Source: Bacteroidaceae bacterium
GTDB lineage: Bacteria; Bacteroidota; Bacteroidia; Bacteroidales; Bacteroidaceae
Reading direction: 5' to 3'
DNA length: 64,000 bases
Assembly: GCA_017965425.1 (NCBI GenBank)
Contig: JAGCPY010000001.1
Span: 36,324-100,323 of the forward strand
Positions 48,196 through 56,204 of the stretch are shown here, in pieces (position 1 is the stretch's first letter; every line of letters begins with the position of its first letter). The translations under genes were made by a program, and so were the position numbers. The notes below the pieces were generated by a model. It was not told the DNA's origin. It saw only the letters and a list, made by a program, of their open reading frames with translations, and did no database searches.

Positions 48196-49755
48196 ATGAA
48201 CACCTTTAAATATATCCTCTTCTCAGCGTTGCTACAGTTCGCGATTGCCACCCATGCCATCGAACTGACCGTTGAGCCCATCGCCGTGACCGACGAGACA
48301 CCAGATGCCATGCTCATCATTGGACTCAACCAGACCGAAACAAACCTCAGCGGCTTCCAGTTCCGCCTCTTCCTCCCAGAGGGTGTTGACCTCACCCGAG
48401 ATGAGAACGGCACCATCGTCTGCCAACTGGGGGAACGCATCGCCAACCACACCGTCACCATCATCCCACTGGACAATAGCTCTTACCAGCTGATTGGCTA
48501 TTCCATGAACCAGCAACCCATCGAGGGCACCTCCGGAACGCTGCTGTCCCTCCCCCTTACCATCGCCGACGGCACAAGAGGCAGCTTGCTTTGCAGCATC
48601 TCCAGCGTGGTCTTCGCCGACCTTGAGCTGACGGCCTATAAGACCAGCGGACTCTCTTTCGAAATGCTCGTGCAGACGGGAGAGAGCCCCATCGTCACAC
48701 AAGCTCAGTATCTGGCCGCACTCGAAGCCATTGAAACACAAGTCCACTACCACATCTTCACCACCTTCAACGGATTCGCTGAAGGCGACGAACGCTATTA
48801 CCTCACCGATGAAGGCTATCTGACCGACGACGAAGCGCTGGCTGGGGACTTTGTATTTCACACCACAACAGGCGACCAGCTGTTCCGCTCTCCGGGCTGG
48901 AAGCTCAATGTAGATTTCACCAATCCCACTCTCAGCGGTGGCTCATGGGGTGACCTCGTCCCACACGGGCACATCGATGTCAGCAGAGAATATAACCGCG
49001 ACGAGTGGGAAGGTCAAGTGTGGTTCAAGGAAGGCGACCGCTATGCCGTGCGATCTACCAATTCCAAGAGAAACGACTGGGGAGCCAGCACCTTCTGGGC
49101 GGTCGAAGGAAACGAAGATACCCTGCTGCCCGAAGCTGAATATAGCTGGGATCCTGCCTTCGTCTGGCAGCTCGAAAAGTTTGAGAAAGCCGAATTCCGA
49201 TTCAGCAACGACAAGCTATACACCTTCTCCTGTCAACGTGGCTTCCTTGTGACAACAGAGGACCGAACGGGAGTGACAGCCGACATCGCCCGTGAAGATG
49301 AGATACCCGAAGAGGACTTCCTGTTTGCTATTCTCGACATCGAAGGCAGTTACTATCTTTACAGCCCCAGTGCACAAGGTTTCCTTCATTACAGCAATAC
49401 CTTTGTCCATGAGCTGGGGTCGCCTTGGACATTCGACGAAACGCACCCCGACGGCCGGTTCCGCTTTATGTTGAGCACGGTAACAGAAGAGGATAAAGTC
49501 TTCTTCATCAACCACAACACGGAGAGGATTGTGATCAACACATGGGACAAACCCGATGACGGTAACCGCTGGCTCATCGAACCTGTTGCCGACTTCGACC
49601 CGACCGAAGTCATTCAAATAGCTACGGATATCAAGAAAGTCGTGGCGAAGGAGGCTTCCGCCTCGTTCATCCACGACCTCTATGGACGACGCATCACCCA
49701 TCCACGGCAACCCGGTGTTTATCTCATCAATCGCCGCAAGGTAATGGTCAAGTAA
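48196..49755 (+). CDS. secreted protein with N-terminal cohesin-like domain
   Basis: This 519-residue protein has a signal peptide (1-21). Residues about 22-165 look like a cohesin/dockerin-binding beta-sandwich (LSGFQFRLFLPEGVDL, followed by YQLIGYSMNQQPIEGTSGTL and LLSLPLTIADGTRGSLLCSI), a pattern typical of cohesins; this is pattern recognition without a search. Residues about 335-475 are the module also present in the 41668 protein (KLYTFSCQRGFLVTTEDRTG, INTWDKPDDGNRWLIEPV). The tail GVYLINRRKVMVK resembles that of the upstream CotH protein. It starts 8 bp after the second CotH gene, so the dockerin protein and the candidate cohesin are co-transcribed. The middle (165-335) is unassigned. 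Confidence 0.7.
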   Translation: MNTFKYILFSALLQFAIATHAIELTVEPIAVTDETPDAMLIIGLNQTETNLSGFQFRLFLPEGVDLTRDENGTIVCQLGERIANHTVTIIPLDNSSYQLIGYSMNQQPIEGTSGTLLSLPLTIADGTRGSLLCSISSVVFADLELTAYKTSGLSFEMLVQTGESPIVTQAQYLAALEAIETQVHYHIFTTFNGFAEGDERYYLTDEGYLTDDEALAGDFVFHTTTGDQLFRSPGWKLNVDFTNPTLSGGSWGDLVPHGHIDVSREYNRDEWEGQVWFKEGDRYAVRSTNSKRNDWGASTFWAVEGNEDTLLPEAEYSWDPAFVWQLEKFEKAEFRFSNDKLYTFSCQRGFLVTTEDRTGVTADIAREDEIPEEDFLFAILDIEGSYYLYSPSAQGFLHYSNTFVHELGSPWTFDETHPDGRFRFMLSTVTEEDKVFFINHNTERIVINTWDKPDDGNRWLIEPVADFDPTEVIQIATDIKKVVAKEASASFIHDLYGRRITHPRQPGVYLINRRKVMVK

Positions 49756-49783
49756 AGTCCTTACTCACACTTTTTCAAAAAAC

Positions 49784-49859
49784 ATCCATCACATCCATCA
49801 CTTTTGACGTAAGCTGCAGAATAACAGACCGTCAGGAGTGATGGATGGGTGTGATGGAT
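49784..49859. repeat. facing direct repeats ATCCATCAC / GTGATGGAT
   Basis: Two tandem 9-mers ATCCATCAC (49784-49792, 49793-49801) face two copies of the complement GTGATGGAT (49838-49846, 49851-49859) across a 36-nt centre. The design matches the elements at 18450 and 45243, but the unit sequence differs. It lies 28 bp after the cohesin-like gene and could act as its terminator. Confidence 0.65.
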
Positions 49860-50095
49860 ATGATAGATTATTTTGGAAAAACATGAGAAGACAAAGTCCA
49901 ATCCGACCCACCATAATGGCTCATTCTGAAAAAAGTTCCTGATTTCATTTCCTCTGCTCATTCTCACCAAACATTTCTGTCATTTTCATTCCTGAAACAT
50001 TGTTTTTAAGTGCTGTTTGAAAGGAAATGCACCGACTTTGACCCCTAAGCTGAAAAAAGTTAGGTCTTCTTGATACTTCATTCAATCCTTTTTAC

Positions 50096-50103
50096 TATCT
50101 TTG
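50096..50103 (+). promoter_or_regulatory. -7 box before a gene-free transcribed-looking region
   Basis: TATCTTTG matches TAnnTTTG exactly. No convincing coding region starts within 600 bp, so it may drive a non-coding transcript or a long leader. Confidence 0.5.
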
Positions 50104-50605
50104 CCCCGACTCTTGAAGTCTTGTGCAGATTTGGCACTGCAGACGTGCTCTGAAACGCCTTATCACCAAGACAGCCTACGCCGAGCCAAGGGTATCTGTA
50201 GGGTCTTATCCCCGTGTATGACCGTTCACCCCGAAGCGGGAAAAAGGGAAAACGGACATCCGTCCGCATCGAAGAGACAGATTCCATCTGTCCCCCTGTG
50301 AGGTGGGAAAGAGAGTCGCTATATATAGAAAGGCGTTTACTTAGGCGCTTGTTCTTTGACGTTGAGAAACTTCGCAACTTTCTGGTATTGTCAAGAACAT
50401 AGCAACAGTAGATGCTCATGGGATGTTTTTATAAGCATTCCTTTCTTCCGCCTATCATTTACACTTTGTGTAGTGTGAGCGTTTGATTGGGATATTATAT
50501 AATAAACATCGGCGTGGGTTTCGTGTTGCTCGTTCAACAATACCGGGCAATGCGAAGGCCTCTCAACGTGGAGCGAGTAACGAAGTACGGATCTCCACGC
50601 TTTTT
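50104..50605 (+). ncRNA. candidate structured RNA or long leader of the accessory island
   Basis: About 500 nt between a good -7 box and an intrinsic terminator hold no credible gene. Several hairpins are visible, such as GACAGAT/ATCTGTC near 50275-50292, and a boxA-like TTGTTCTTTGAC at 50349-50360 of the kind seen in rRNA leaders and antiterminated operons. A 25-codon frame starts at ATG 50412 (MLMGCFYKHSFLPPIIYTLC...) and stops before the terminator; it could be a leader peptide or chance. I do not recognise an established RNA family. Not 16S, tmRNA or RNase P by their usual core sequences. Confidence 0.35.
50567..50605 (+). terminator. intrinsic terminator
   Basis: CGTGGAG (50567-50573) pairs with CTCCACG (50593-50599), and five T follow one base later (50601-50605). 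The loop is 19 nt. It would stop transcription from the 50096 promoter before the first lipoprotein gene, unless read through. Confidence 0.6.
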
Positions 50606-50712
50606 GTATATAGGTAGATATAGTAACTTTTCACTCTTGCAGGAGATCGCAGGAGCCAAATAATCAAGAAATAGCCTTATAAGGCTGTTACACAAGAACT
50701 GAGAATTGCAAG

Positions 50713-51258
50713 ATGAGAATGAAAAGTTTTTTTATCAGATTTGTTTGCATGGGTCTTCTTATGACTTGTTTGCAAAGTTGCTGTCATGAAGATGAAAAAA
50801 GTAAGGCGAGTATTATGTATAAATGGCATGGTACAGAAGACCTGCTTAAGTTGACTCATCCTATTGTAACATGGTGGAACTATCCTCATACTGTTGATGG
50901 CGAAACGATAACATCCGTCTCATGGGAGAAAAGACTTAACTATGAAGACTTTGATTCTATTATGGTGTATGCCGTTGTCACCTACCCTCGAATTGAGCAG
51001 CTGCCAGACACGGTCGGCAAGTTCTTTATACTCGGACAAATCCTCACAGCTGCCGTTACCGCTGAAGGTGAAAGCGGACAAATTTCCCAGATTACTGCTA
51101 TTGATGGTATTGATTCCAACAGATTAGTAAGAGGGGGCTATCTGAAAACCTATTTGGACAGTCTCGGCGGCGTCACCGATCAAATCGGTTTTGTCATCTA
51201 TCGTAACGGACAAGTTCGAAATAAAGAAAAGTATGAAGAACTAAATTGGAAAAAGTAG
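50713..51258 (+). CDS. hypothetical lipoprotein
   Basis: This 181-residue protein has its lipobox cysteine at residue 23 (LQSCC, with a second cysteine beside it). No family is recognised. The mature part is acidic to neutral with a mixed alpha/beta look and repeated YP/WW aromatic pairs early on (THPIVTWWNYPHTVDGE). It opens the A+T-richer island, whose codon use differs visibly from the flanking Sus and CotH genes. It stands alone: 266 bp follow before the next gene. A surface or periplasmic location follows from the lipobox. Confidence 0.7.
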   Translation: MRMKSFFIRFVCMGLLMTCLQSCCHEDEKSKASIMYKWHGTEDLLKLTHPIVTWWNYPHTVDGETITSVSWEKRLNYEDFDSIMVYAVVTYPRIEQLPDTVGKFFILGQILTAAVTAEGESGQISQITAIDGIDSNRLVRGGYLKTYLDSLGGVTDQIGFVIYRNGQVRNKEKYEELNWKK

Positions 51259-51369
51259 TAGGGTTATCCAGTATCCCTTCATCAGAATCAGCTCTGTAGA
51301 AAAGGGCGCAGGGGGAAAAGTAACCTTTTAAGTAACTAAACAGAATTACATGAATACATTTTTTCTTTT

Positions 51370-51453
51370 ACACGAATGTCCATAAATGGTTCCATATAAT
51401 TGTCCATAAATTATTTATGATAAATTCGTGAATACATTTATGGTTATTCGTGT
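51370..51453. repeat. 19-bp imperfect inverted repeat, possible MITE end or terminator
   Basis: Bases 51370-51388 (ACACGAATGTCCATAAATG) pair with 51435-51453 at 17 of 19 positions. A smaller exact palindrome, CATAAAT-T-ATTTATG, sits inside at 51405-51419. The 266-bp gap between two small lipoprotein genes contains nothing else recognisable. Confidence 0.5.
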
Positions 51454-51524
51454 TAGAAAATATAGACAACTATTTGTGTTCACCTACTTAATTTAAATGA
51501 ATCTACTATAACGATATTAAAGAA

Positions 51525-51881
51525 ATGAATACTATTAAAAAAAATTGTTTGGGCTGTCTATTCATACTGTTATTTAATTCATGTGGAGGAAATGGACCAA
51601 AGGGGACTTTTTCTCAACCAGAAAAATCAATGGATGAAATTGTTGAAGAAACATTCAATGCTGTTGAAAACGACACTTATGTGTATATGGGATCCGTCGA
51701 ACTTCATTACTATGATAATGGATGGCGTTCAGCAGGAATGCATTATTTGTATAATTATCCCAATGGCAATAAGAACTATGTTTTGTTTGGTAGTTCTGAT
51801 TACATGCCCGTTTATACAGGTTCCTACAAAGGGAACTATAACCATTGTGTAAAATATATGGGAACCAATTATTATTATTAA
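51525..51881 (+). CDS. small hypothetical lipoprotein
   Basis: This 118-residue protein has its lipobox cysteine at residue 20 (LFNSCGG). The mature part is rich in Tyr, Asn and Gly and ends in aromatic repeats (YTGSYKGNYNHCVKYMG, then four residues N-Y-Y-Y-Y type). No family is recognised. The tyrosine-rich composition suggests a beta-rich surface protein, which is inference. It is followed at 42 bp by a small membrane protein gene, then a secreted protein gene, all in the same direction. Confidence 0.65.
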   Translation: MNTIKKNCLGCLFILLFNSCGGNGPKGTFSQPEKSMDEIVEETFNAVENDTYVYMGSVELHYYDNGWRSAGMHYLYNYPNGNKNYVLFGSSDYMPVYTGSYKGNYNHCVKYMGTNYYY

Positions 51882-51923
51882 AATTAAAAGGTTGCGCCCG
51901 ACACGAATGAAAGGGATACTATT

Positions 51924-52214
51924 ATGAAAGGATCGCAATTCGCTTATTTAATGCGTAAGATTTATGATTCCAATCAATTCCTATTTTGGATTATTCTGCC
52001 TGCAGCTATTATCTCAGTCATCGCTCATGTAATATCTGAGAACAATAACTACTCGACTAATGACTTCTTAATTGCTTTGTCATCACTTTGTCCCATACTG
52101 GGTTTTATTTGCTATTTTGCAAGAAGGGATGAGGATAGTGATGCAGCAAATATGTATTTAGGTTGTGCTATAGCCAGTTTTATGGTGTGGTTTCTGATAC
52201 TAATTATCCTTTAA
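51924..52214 (+). CDS. small three-helix membrane protein
   Basis: This 96-residue protein has three hydrophobic segments (about 20-38, FWIILPAAIISVIAHVI; 47-65, FLIALSSLCPILGFICYF; 78-96, LGCAIASFMVWFLILIIL) separated by short charged loops (RRDEDSD). No family is recognised. It starts 42 bp after the preceding lipoprotein gene and ends 10 bp before the next gene. Similar short integral membrane proteins occur further along the island (dispanins, DUF2752), so membrane function seems a theme of this region. Confidence 0.65.
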   Translation: MKGSQFAYLMRKIYDSNQFLFWIILPAAIISVIAHVISENNNYSTNDFLIALSSLCPILGFICYFARRDEDSDAANMYLGCAIASFMVWFLILIIL

Positions 52215-52224
52215 AAATAAGATT

Positions 52225-52692
52225 ATGAAACGCATTTTACTTATATTTTGTGGACTTATAATGAGTATTTTTATTCAATCTCAAGTAACAGCCCAGTTTG
52301 AGGTTCTTAATGATGGTAATAATTACTGTGTAGTTAGAAATTACAACAGATATGTTACAACTATCTCATGGGCAGCCGTTAACACCGCTTTGGGACAGCA
52401 GAAGAATGGCCAATATAACATGCAGCCAGGAGAAATTGCCTATTTTGGCCCTTCTACAATTGGTTGGATATGGCAAAAAGGAGAAGTGTTCTATTATTCA
52501 ACTGCAGGAGGAAATTATAGCGTGTCATTCAGGGGAAATCAGACCGGTTATACAGGTCCTTGTAAAGAATATATTATTGATAAGCAAGGTAATAAAGTAC
52601 GTTGTCCATGTAAAGGGGAAGCGGCAAGAACTGCAACAGGAATGTGTTCTAAATGTCCACATCCCAGAACTAATCACACATGGCATAATTAA
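52225..52692 (+). CDS. secreted protein with C-terminal cysteine cluster
   Basis: This 155-residue protein has a signal peptide (1-23, QVTAQ). The mature part has a compact domain with many aromatic and glycine residues (GPSTIGWIWQKGEVFYYSTA, about 85-105). The last 40 residues carry a Cys/His pattern: C-P-C, then C-S-K-C-P-H-P and H-x3-H (about 125-155), suggesting a zinc or other metal site. No family is recognised. A metal-binding ribbon in an exported protein is uncommon. Confidence 0.65.
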   Translation: MKRILLIFCGLIMSIFIQSQVTAQFEVLNDGNNYCVVRNYNRYVTTISWAAVNTALGQQKNGQYNMQPGEIAYFGPSTIGWIWQKGEVFYYSTAGGNYSVSFRGNQTGYTGPCKEYIIDKQGNKVRCPCKGEAARTATGMCSKCPHPRTNHTWHN

Positions 52693-52778
52693 ACACATGC
52701 TCTATAAAAGTATTTTGTAGAGGAAGTTGCCAAAGATTTATTGAATAGCTATTTGAAAGAACATGTATAAAAACTAGA

Positions 52779-54443
52779 ATGTTTATGAAAAGTATAAGAA
52801 GTATTGCATTAATGGTCATCATTGCGGGATTGGCATCTTGTGAAAACAAAAATCGTATTAATGCCTATCAGGACGGTGATGAATTCACGGCACAGACTAT
52901 TGAGGGAATAGATATGCTTTTCAAAGTTATTAGTGCAGCAGACAAAATTGTACAAGTTGGAAATGGTGACTCCAAGGAACATCCATTGTTAAATGAACTT
53001 GCTGCGATAGATCAACAGTTCGAAGGAAAAGTTACAATACCACAGGAAGTGAATGGCTTTCGCGTTACACGTATATCCAAGTGCGCTTTCTTCAAATGCA
53101 AAATAGCAAAAGCAGAAATTCCCGAAGGAATAATAATTCTCAATGAAGATGCTTTCTTCGATTGTGAAAACTTGAAAGAAATAGTGCTACCAAACTCGTT
53201 GACAACTATAGAAGGAGGAGCTTTCTACAACTGCAAGGAGTTAGCATCCATTCATATTCCACAAAATGTAGATTTCTTGTCCACAGACGCATTTTACCGT
53301 ACTGCTTTACGTTTTATTTCTGTTGATCAGAAAAACAAGAAATATAATTCCCCCAATAATAGTAATGCCATAATAGAGACATCCACCAAAACTTTGATAA
53401 AAGGTTGTTGTAATACTATTATACCAGAAGATATTGAGGCTATAGGTGATAAAGCGTTTTATGGCTGTGTGGACTTGACATCCATACAAATTCCATCAAG
53501 TGTCAAAACTATTGGGAAATCCGCCTTTGCCGAATGCAAACTTACCAAAATACAAATACCGGAAAATGTAATAAAAATTGCTGAAAACGCCTTTTATGGA
53601 AATACGTTACTTAAAGAGATTGCAGTAGATGAAAATAATCCAAATTTCGATTCTCGAAATAACTCCAATGCTATCGTAGAGACTTTAACAAATACTCTTG
53701 TGTTGGGATGTAAGAACTCAAAGATACCCAATGACATTAAGGCTATCGGTGATAATGCGTTTCATGGTTGCTCTGATTTGAAAAACATTATTATACCATG
53801 TAGTGTTGAATCCATCAGGAAAAATGCTTTTTCAGGTTGTGGTCTGGTATCTGTTACTATTCCATCTAATGTAAAGGATATTGGGGAATTTGCCTTTGCT
53901 TACTGTTTTCATCTGGAAAAGATTCTTCTGTCAGAAGGTGTAGAACACATTGGGGACCAGGCTTTTGAAAGTACTAATATACAAAGAATACTAATACCTG
54001 CCAGTGTTGGAATAATTGGTAATGGAGTCTTTAAAGACTGTTTTGTGCTTGAATCGATAATAGTGGATAGCAGGAACACACGATTTGACTCTCGTCACAA
54101 TTGCAATGCTATTATTCTTTCAAACACCAATAGTTTACGTGCTGGATGCATGAATACCATTATTCCCGACGATGTAACTAAAATTGAGGAAGATGCTTTT
54201 GGGGGATTTGCTCCTTCACACATAGTCATTCCAAGTGCTGTAACAGAAATAGGGGAACATGCCTTGGGTGGTGGCGGAAATGTTGTCATATCTTTGATTC
54301 TTGAGCCTTTTGATGTTCCTGAAATCACAATTACCCCAATCGATACTTTATATGTGCCCCAAGGAACCAAAGAAAAATATGAAAAATATTGGGGAAGGAA
54401 AAGAGCGAAAAATATTGTTGAATTAAAAGAGTCGTTCATGTAA
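52779..54443 (+). CDS. BspA-type leucine-rich-repeat (LRR_5) lipoprotein
   Basis: This 554-residue lipoprotein has its lipobox cysteine at residue 21 (LASC). From about residue 90 to 520 it is built of about 15 LRR_5 units with the pattern IP-x-x-V-x-x-I-x-x-x-AF-x-x-C (SVKTIGKSAFAECKLTKIQI is one). Three longer inserts share the motif DSRNNSNAIVE-TLTNTL (about 285, with related forms near 200 and 440), which marks a higher-order repeat. BspA-like LRR proteins mediate adhesion to host proteins or other bacteria. ATG 52785 is an alternative start. The gene stands 86 bp from its neighbours on the left and 58 bp on the right. Confidence 0.88.
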   Translation: MFMKSIRSIALMVIIAGLASCENKNRINAYQDGDEFTAQTIEGIDMLFKVISAADKIVQVGNGDSKEHPLLNELAAIDQQFEGKVTIPQEVNGFRVTRISKCAFFKCKIAKAEIPEGIIILNEDAFFDCENLKEIVLPNSLTTIEGGAFYNCKELASIHIPQNVDFLSTDAFYRTALRFISVDQKNKKYNSPNNSNAIIETSTKTLIKGCCNTIIPEDIEAIGDKAFYGCVDLTSIQIPSSVKTIGKSAFAECKLTKIQIPENVIKIAENAFYGNTLLKEIAVDENNPNFDSRNNSNAIVETLTNTLVLGCKNSKIPNDIKAIGDNAFHGCSDLKNIIIPCSVESIRKNAFSGCGLVSVTIPSNVKDIGEFAFAYCFHLEKILLSEGVEHIGDQAFESTNIQRILIPASVGIIGNGVFKDCFVLESIIVDSRNTRFDSRHNCNAIILSNTNSLRAGCMNTIIPDDVTKIEEDAFGGFAPSHIVIPSAVTEIGEHALGGGGNVVISLILEPFDVPEITITPIDTLYVPQGTKEKYEKYWGRKRAKNIVELKESFM

Positions 54444-54501
54444 GTTTGTTAAAGAATTTTCCACTAATGTCTAATAATATTCATTAAAAAAATCAAAAAT
54501 T

Positions 54502-54756
54502 ATGGAAAACAATCAGAAGCCCGACAATTACTTGGTATGGGCAATTTTATCAACCGTTATGTGCTGTCTTCCCTGTGGGATTGTGGCTGTCGTCTATTCT
54601 AACAAAGTTGATTCCTTGTGGTTCGCAGGTAATCATCAAGAAGCTCTGGACGCTGCGAAAAATGCCCGTATGTGGACATTTATAACCGTTGGAGTCGGAG
54701 TCGTTTTATATGTTATTCTCGGAATCATCGGCTGCGCTGCAGCGATGTTTGGATAA
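54502..54756 (+). CDS. CD225/dispanin family membrane protein
   Basis: This 84-residue protein has the dispanin layout: a conserved start (QKPDNYLVWAILSTVMCCLP), a re-entrant or first membrane helix with paired cysteines, the CD225 loop AVVYSNKVDSLWFAGNHQEA, then NARMWTFITVGVGVVLYVIL as the second helix. Eukaryotic relatives (IFITM) block virus entry by changing membrane fusion; bacterial members are uncharacterised. A second dispanin gene is at 56205. A terminator-like hairpin follows 14 bp after the stop. Confidence 0.88.
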   Translation: MENNQKPDNYLVWAILSTVMCCLPCGIVAVVYSNKVDSLWFAGNHQEALDAAKNARMWTFITVGVGVVLYVILGIIGCAAAMFG

Positions 54757-54770
54757 TTTATTTGTCATCT

Positions 54771-54809
54771 GGGCTGATTGACTCTTTCTGATAGGTTAAT
54801 CAGCCCTTT
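54771..54809 (+). terminator. intrinsic terminator after the first dispanin gene
   Basis: GGGCTGATT (54771-54779) pairs with AATCAGCCC (54798-54806), followed by TTT. It sits between the dispanin stop and the next gene, which starts at 54826, so the two may be separate transcripts or partly uncoupled. Confidence 0.65.
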
Positions 54810-54825
54810 ACAAATCTCAGAAACA

Positions 54826-55824
54826 ATGAAAAAGACCATTATCATAATATTCTCCATATTGTTTGTCGTCCTATTTTTCATCATAGGAATGTTTTTCTGG
54901 CCATTAACGGCATATATGGTGGGATGGTATGTATATATCCCTCCTTTGATTATCGCAGTAGTGTCATTCATAGCTTTAATATTATGCTTCCGTAAGAGTA
55001 AAGTTGGAATAATGATTTTTGTTCCTCTATTGATATGCAATCTTTTGGACTTTTCTTTCTGTATGTATCGCTATCGGGATTGCAAATTCCACGGCAAGGC
55101 AATTATAGTGAGAAGTCTTTCGATTCATAATAAAGAAGGTTTGGCCAATCCGTTAGGTATCAATATTCTGACACCTGATTATAGTGATGTACAATTTTGT
55201 TCGTACAATGATGAATTAGTTGAAGTTTTTAAGTATGGTCAGGGAAAAGCCTTGTTTTCGATAGAACAAAAAGCTATCGTGTTGCCTTTTGGGCAGTCCT
55301 TATTGACATTCGCAGAGGTTTTTGAAGACTATGGGCTCTATGGCATTATGACAAAAAAAGGTGATGTAATCATTGAACCTAAATATGAGATGATTGAACA
55401 ATTGCCAGGTTGTTTCATTGTAAAATACAACAATAAATATGGAACCCTCACAGGAGAAGGTCAAATAAAGGAGAAGCCCCAATATGATTCTTATTCAAAT
55501 GAGGGATCATTTATTTTTGTAGAGAAAAATAGAGAATGGGGAATTCTGGATAATGAGGGAAAAGAAATTGTTAGTCCGAAATATAGTGCAATAAAGAAAA
55601 TTGTAAGAGACGATCGTTTTATAATTCGAAGTGGGGATAAATATGGCGTAATTGATGAAAAAGGACATACAATAATAGATACAAACTATGATGCAATCTA
55701 TTATGATTCAGGATATGGATTCAGGTGTTATTACAACTGGGAAGATATAAATATATATGATAAGATAAAGCGCGATATAAATGGTAAATATTTAGAAGAA
55801 GAAACGTATGATGGTCATTGGTAA
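54826..55824 (+). CDS. membrane protein with WG repeats
   Basis: This 332-residue protein has three N-terminal membrane segments (about 3-27, 33-55 and 65-85) and then a soluble part with WG-type beta repeats from about residue 165 (GLYGIMTKKGDVIIEPKYEM, KYGTLTGEGQIKEKPQYDSY, EWGILDNEGKEIVSPKYSAI, KYGVIDEKGHTIIDTNYDAI). WG repeats are short beta hairpins found in bacterial surface and effector proteins. The start at ATG 54826 is chosen because the upstream part of the frame crosses the terminator stem. It overlaps the next gene by 17 bp. Confidence 0.8.
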   Translation: MKKTIIIIFSILFVVLFFIIGMFFWPLTAYMVGWYVYIPPLIIAVVSFIALILCFRKSKVGIMIFVPLLICNLLDFSFCMYRYRDCKFHGKAIIVRSLSIHNKEGLANPLGINILTPDYSDVQFCSYNDELVEVFKYGQGKALFSIEQKAIVLPFGQSLLTFAEVFEDYGLYGIMTKKGDVIIEPKYEMIEQLPGCFIVKYNNKYGTLTGEGQIKEKPQYDSYSNEGSFIFVEKNREWGILDNEGKEIVSPKYSAIKKIVRDDRFIIRSGDKYGVIDEKGHTIIDTNYDAIYYDSGYGFRCYYNWEDINIYDKIKRDINGKYLEEETYDGHW

Positions 55825-56191
55825 AAGTAAATTGATATTGTGCATGTTGTCAGGGATTGTGGGAATGGCATATACCATTTCCCTATTCTTGTTCAATCCC
55901 GAAAGCAATTCCTTTTTCCCTAAGTGTCCATTCTATCTGATAACTCATCTGCAATGTCCCGCCTGTGGAAGCCAAAGAGCACTATATTCTTTGTTTCATG
56001 GAGAGATTGCAAAAGCCTTCTCTTATAACCAATTCCTTGTAGTTTCTCTTCCTTATCTTGCAATAATCATATTTTCAACCTTTCATCATAATAATTTCGC
56101 TGTGCGTCTCAGACAGGTCTTTCAGAATAAATACGCCGTAAACATGTATGTTGTTTTGTTCTTTGCATGGTGGATAATAAGAAATTTTTAA
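55808..56191 (+). CDS. DUF2752 membrane protein
   Basis: This 127-residue protein has the DUF2752 hallmark KCPFYLITHLQCPACGSQRA (about residues 39-58) with CPxCGxQR and the following helix LFHGEIAKAFSYNQFLVV. Three hydrophobic segments flank it (about 9-29, 70-90, 108-124). The function of DUF2752 is unknown; the paired cysteines could bind metal. The gene overlaps the WG-repeat gene by 17 bp and precedes a dispanin gene by 13 bp, which suggests a linked function. Adjacent starts ATG 55808 and 55811 are equivalent. Confidence 0.85.
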   Translation: MMVIGKSKLILCMLSGIVGMAYTISLFLFNPESNSFFPKCPFYLITHLQCPACGSQRALYSLFHGEIAKAFSYNQFLVVSLPYLAIIIFSTFHHNNFAVRLRQVFQNKYAVNMYVVLFFAWWIIRNF

Positions 56192-56204
56192 CAACTAAGA
56201 TATT

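Noticed and set aside
50104-50605. Region considered as tmRNA, RNase P RNA or an rRNA leader
   Set aside because: The conserved cores of tmRNA and RNase P are not seen, and no 16S sequence follows. Only a boxA-like string is shared with rRNA leaders.
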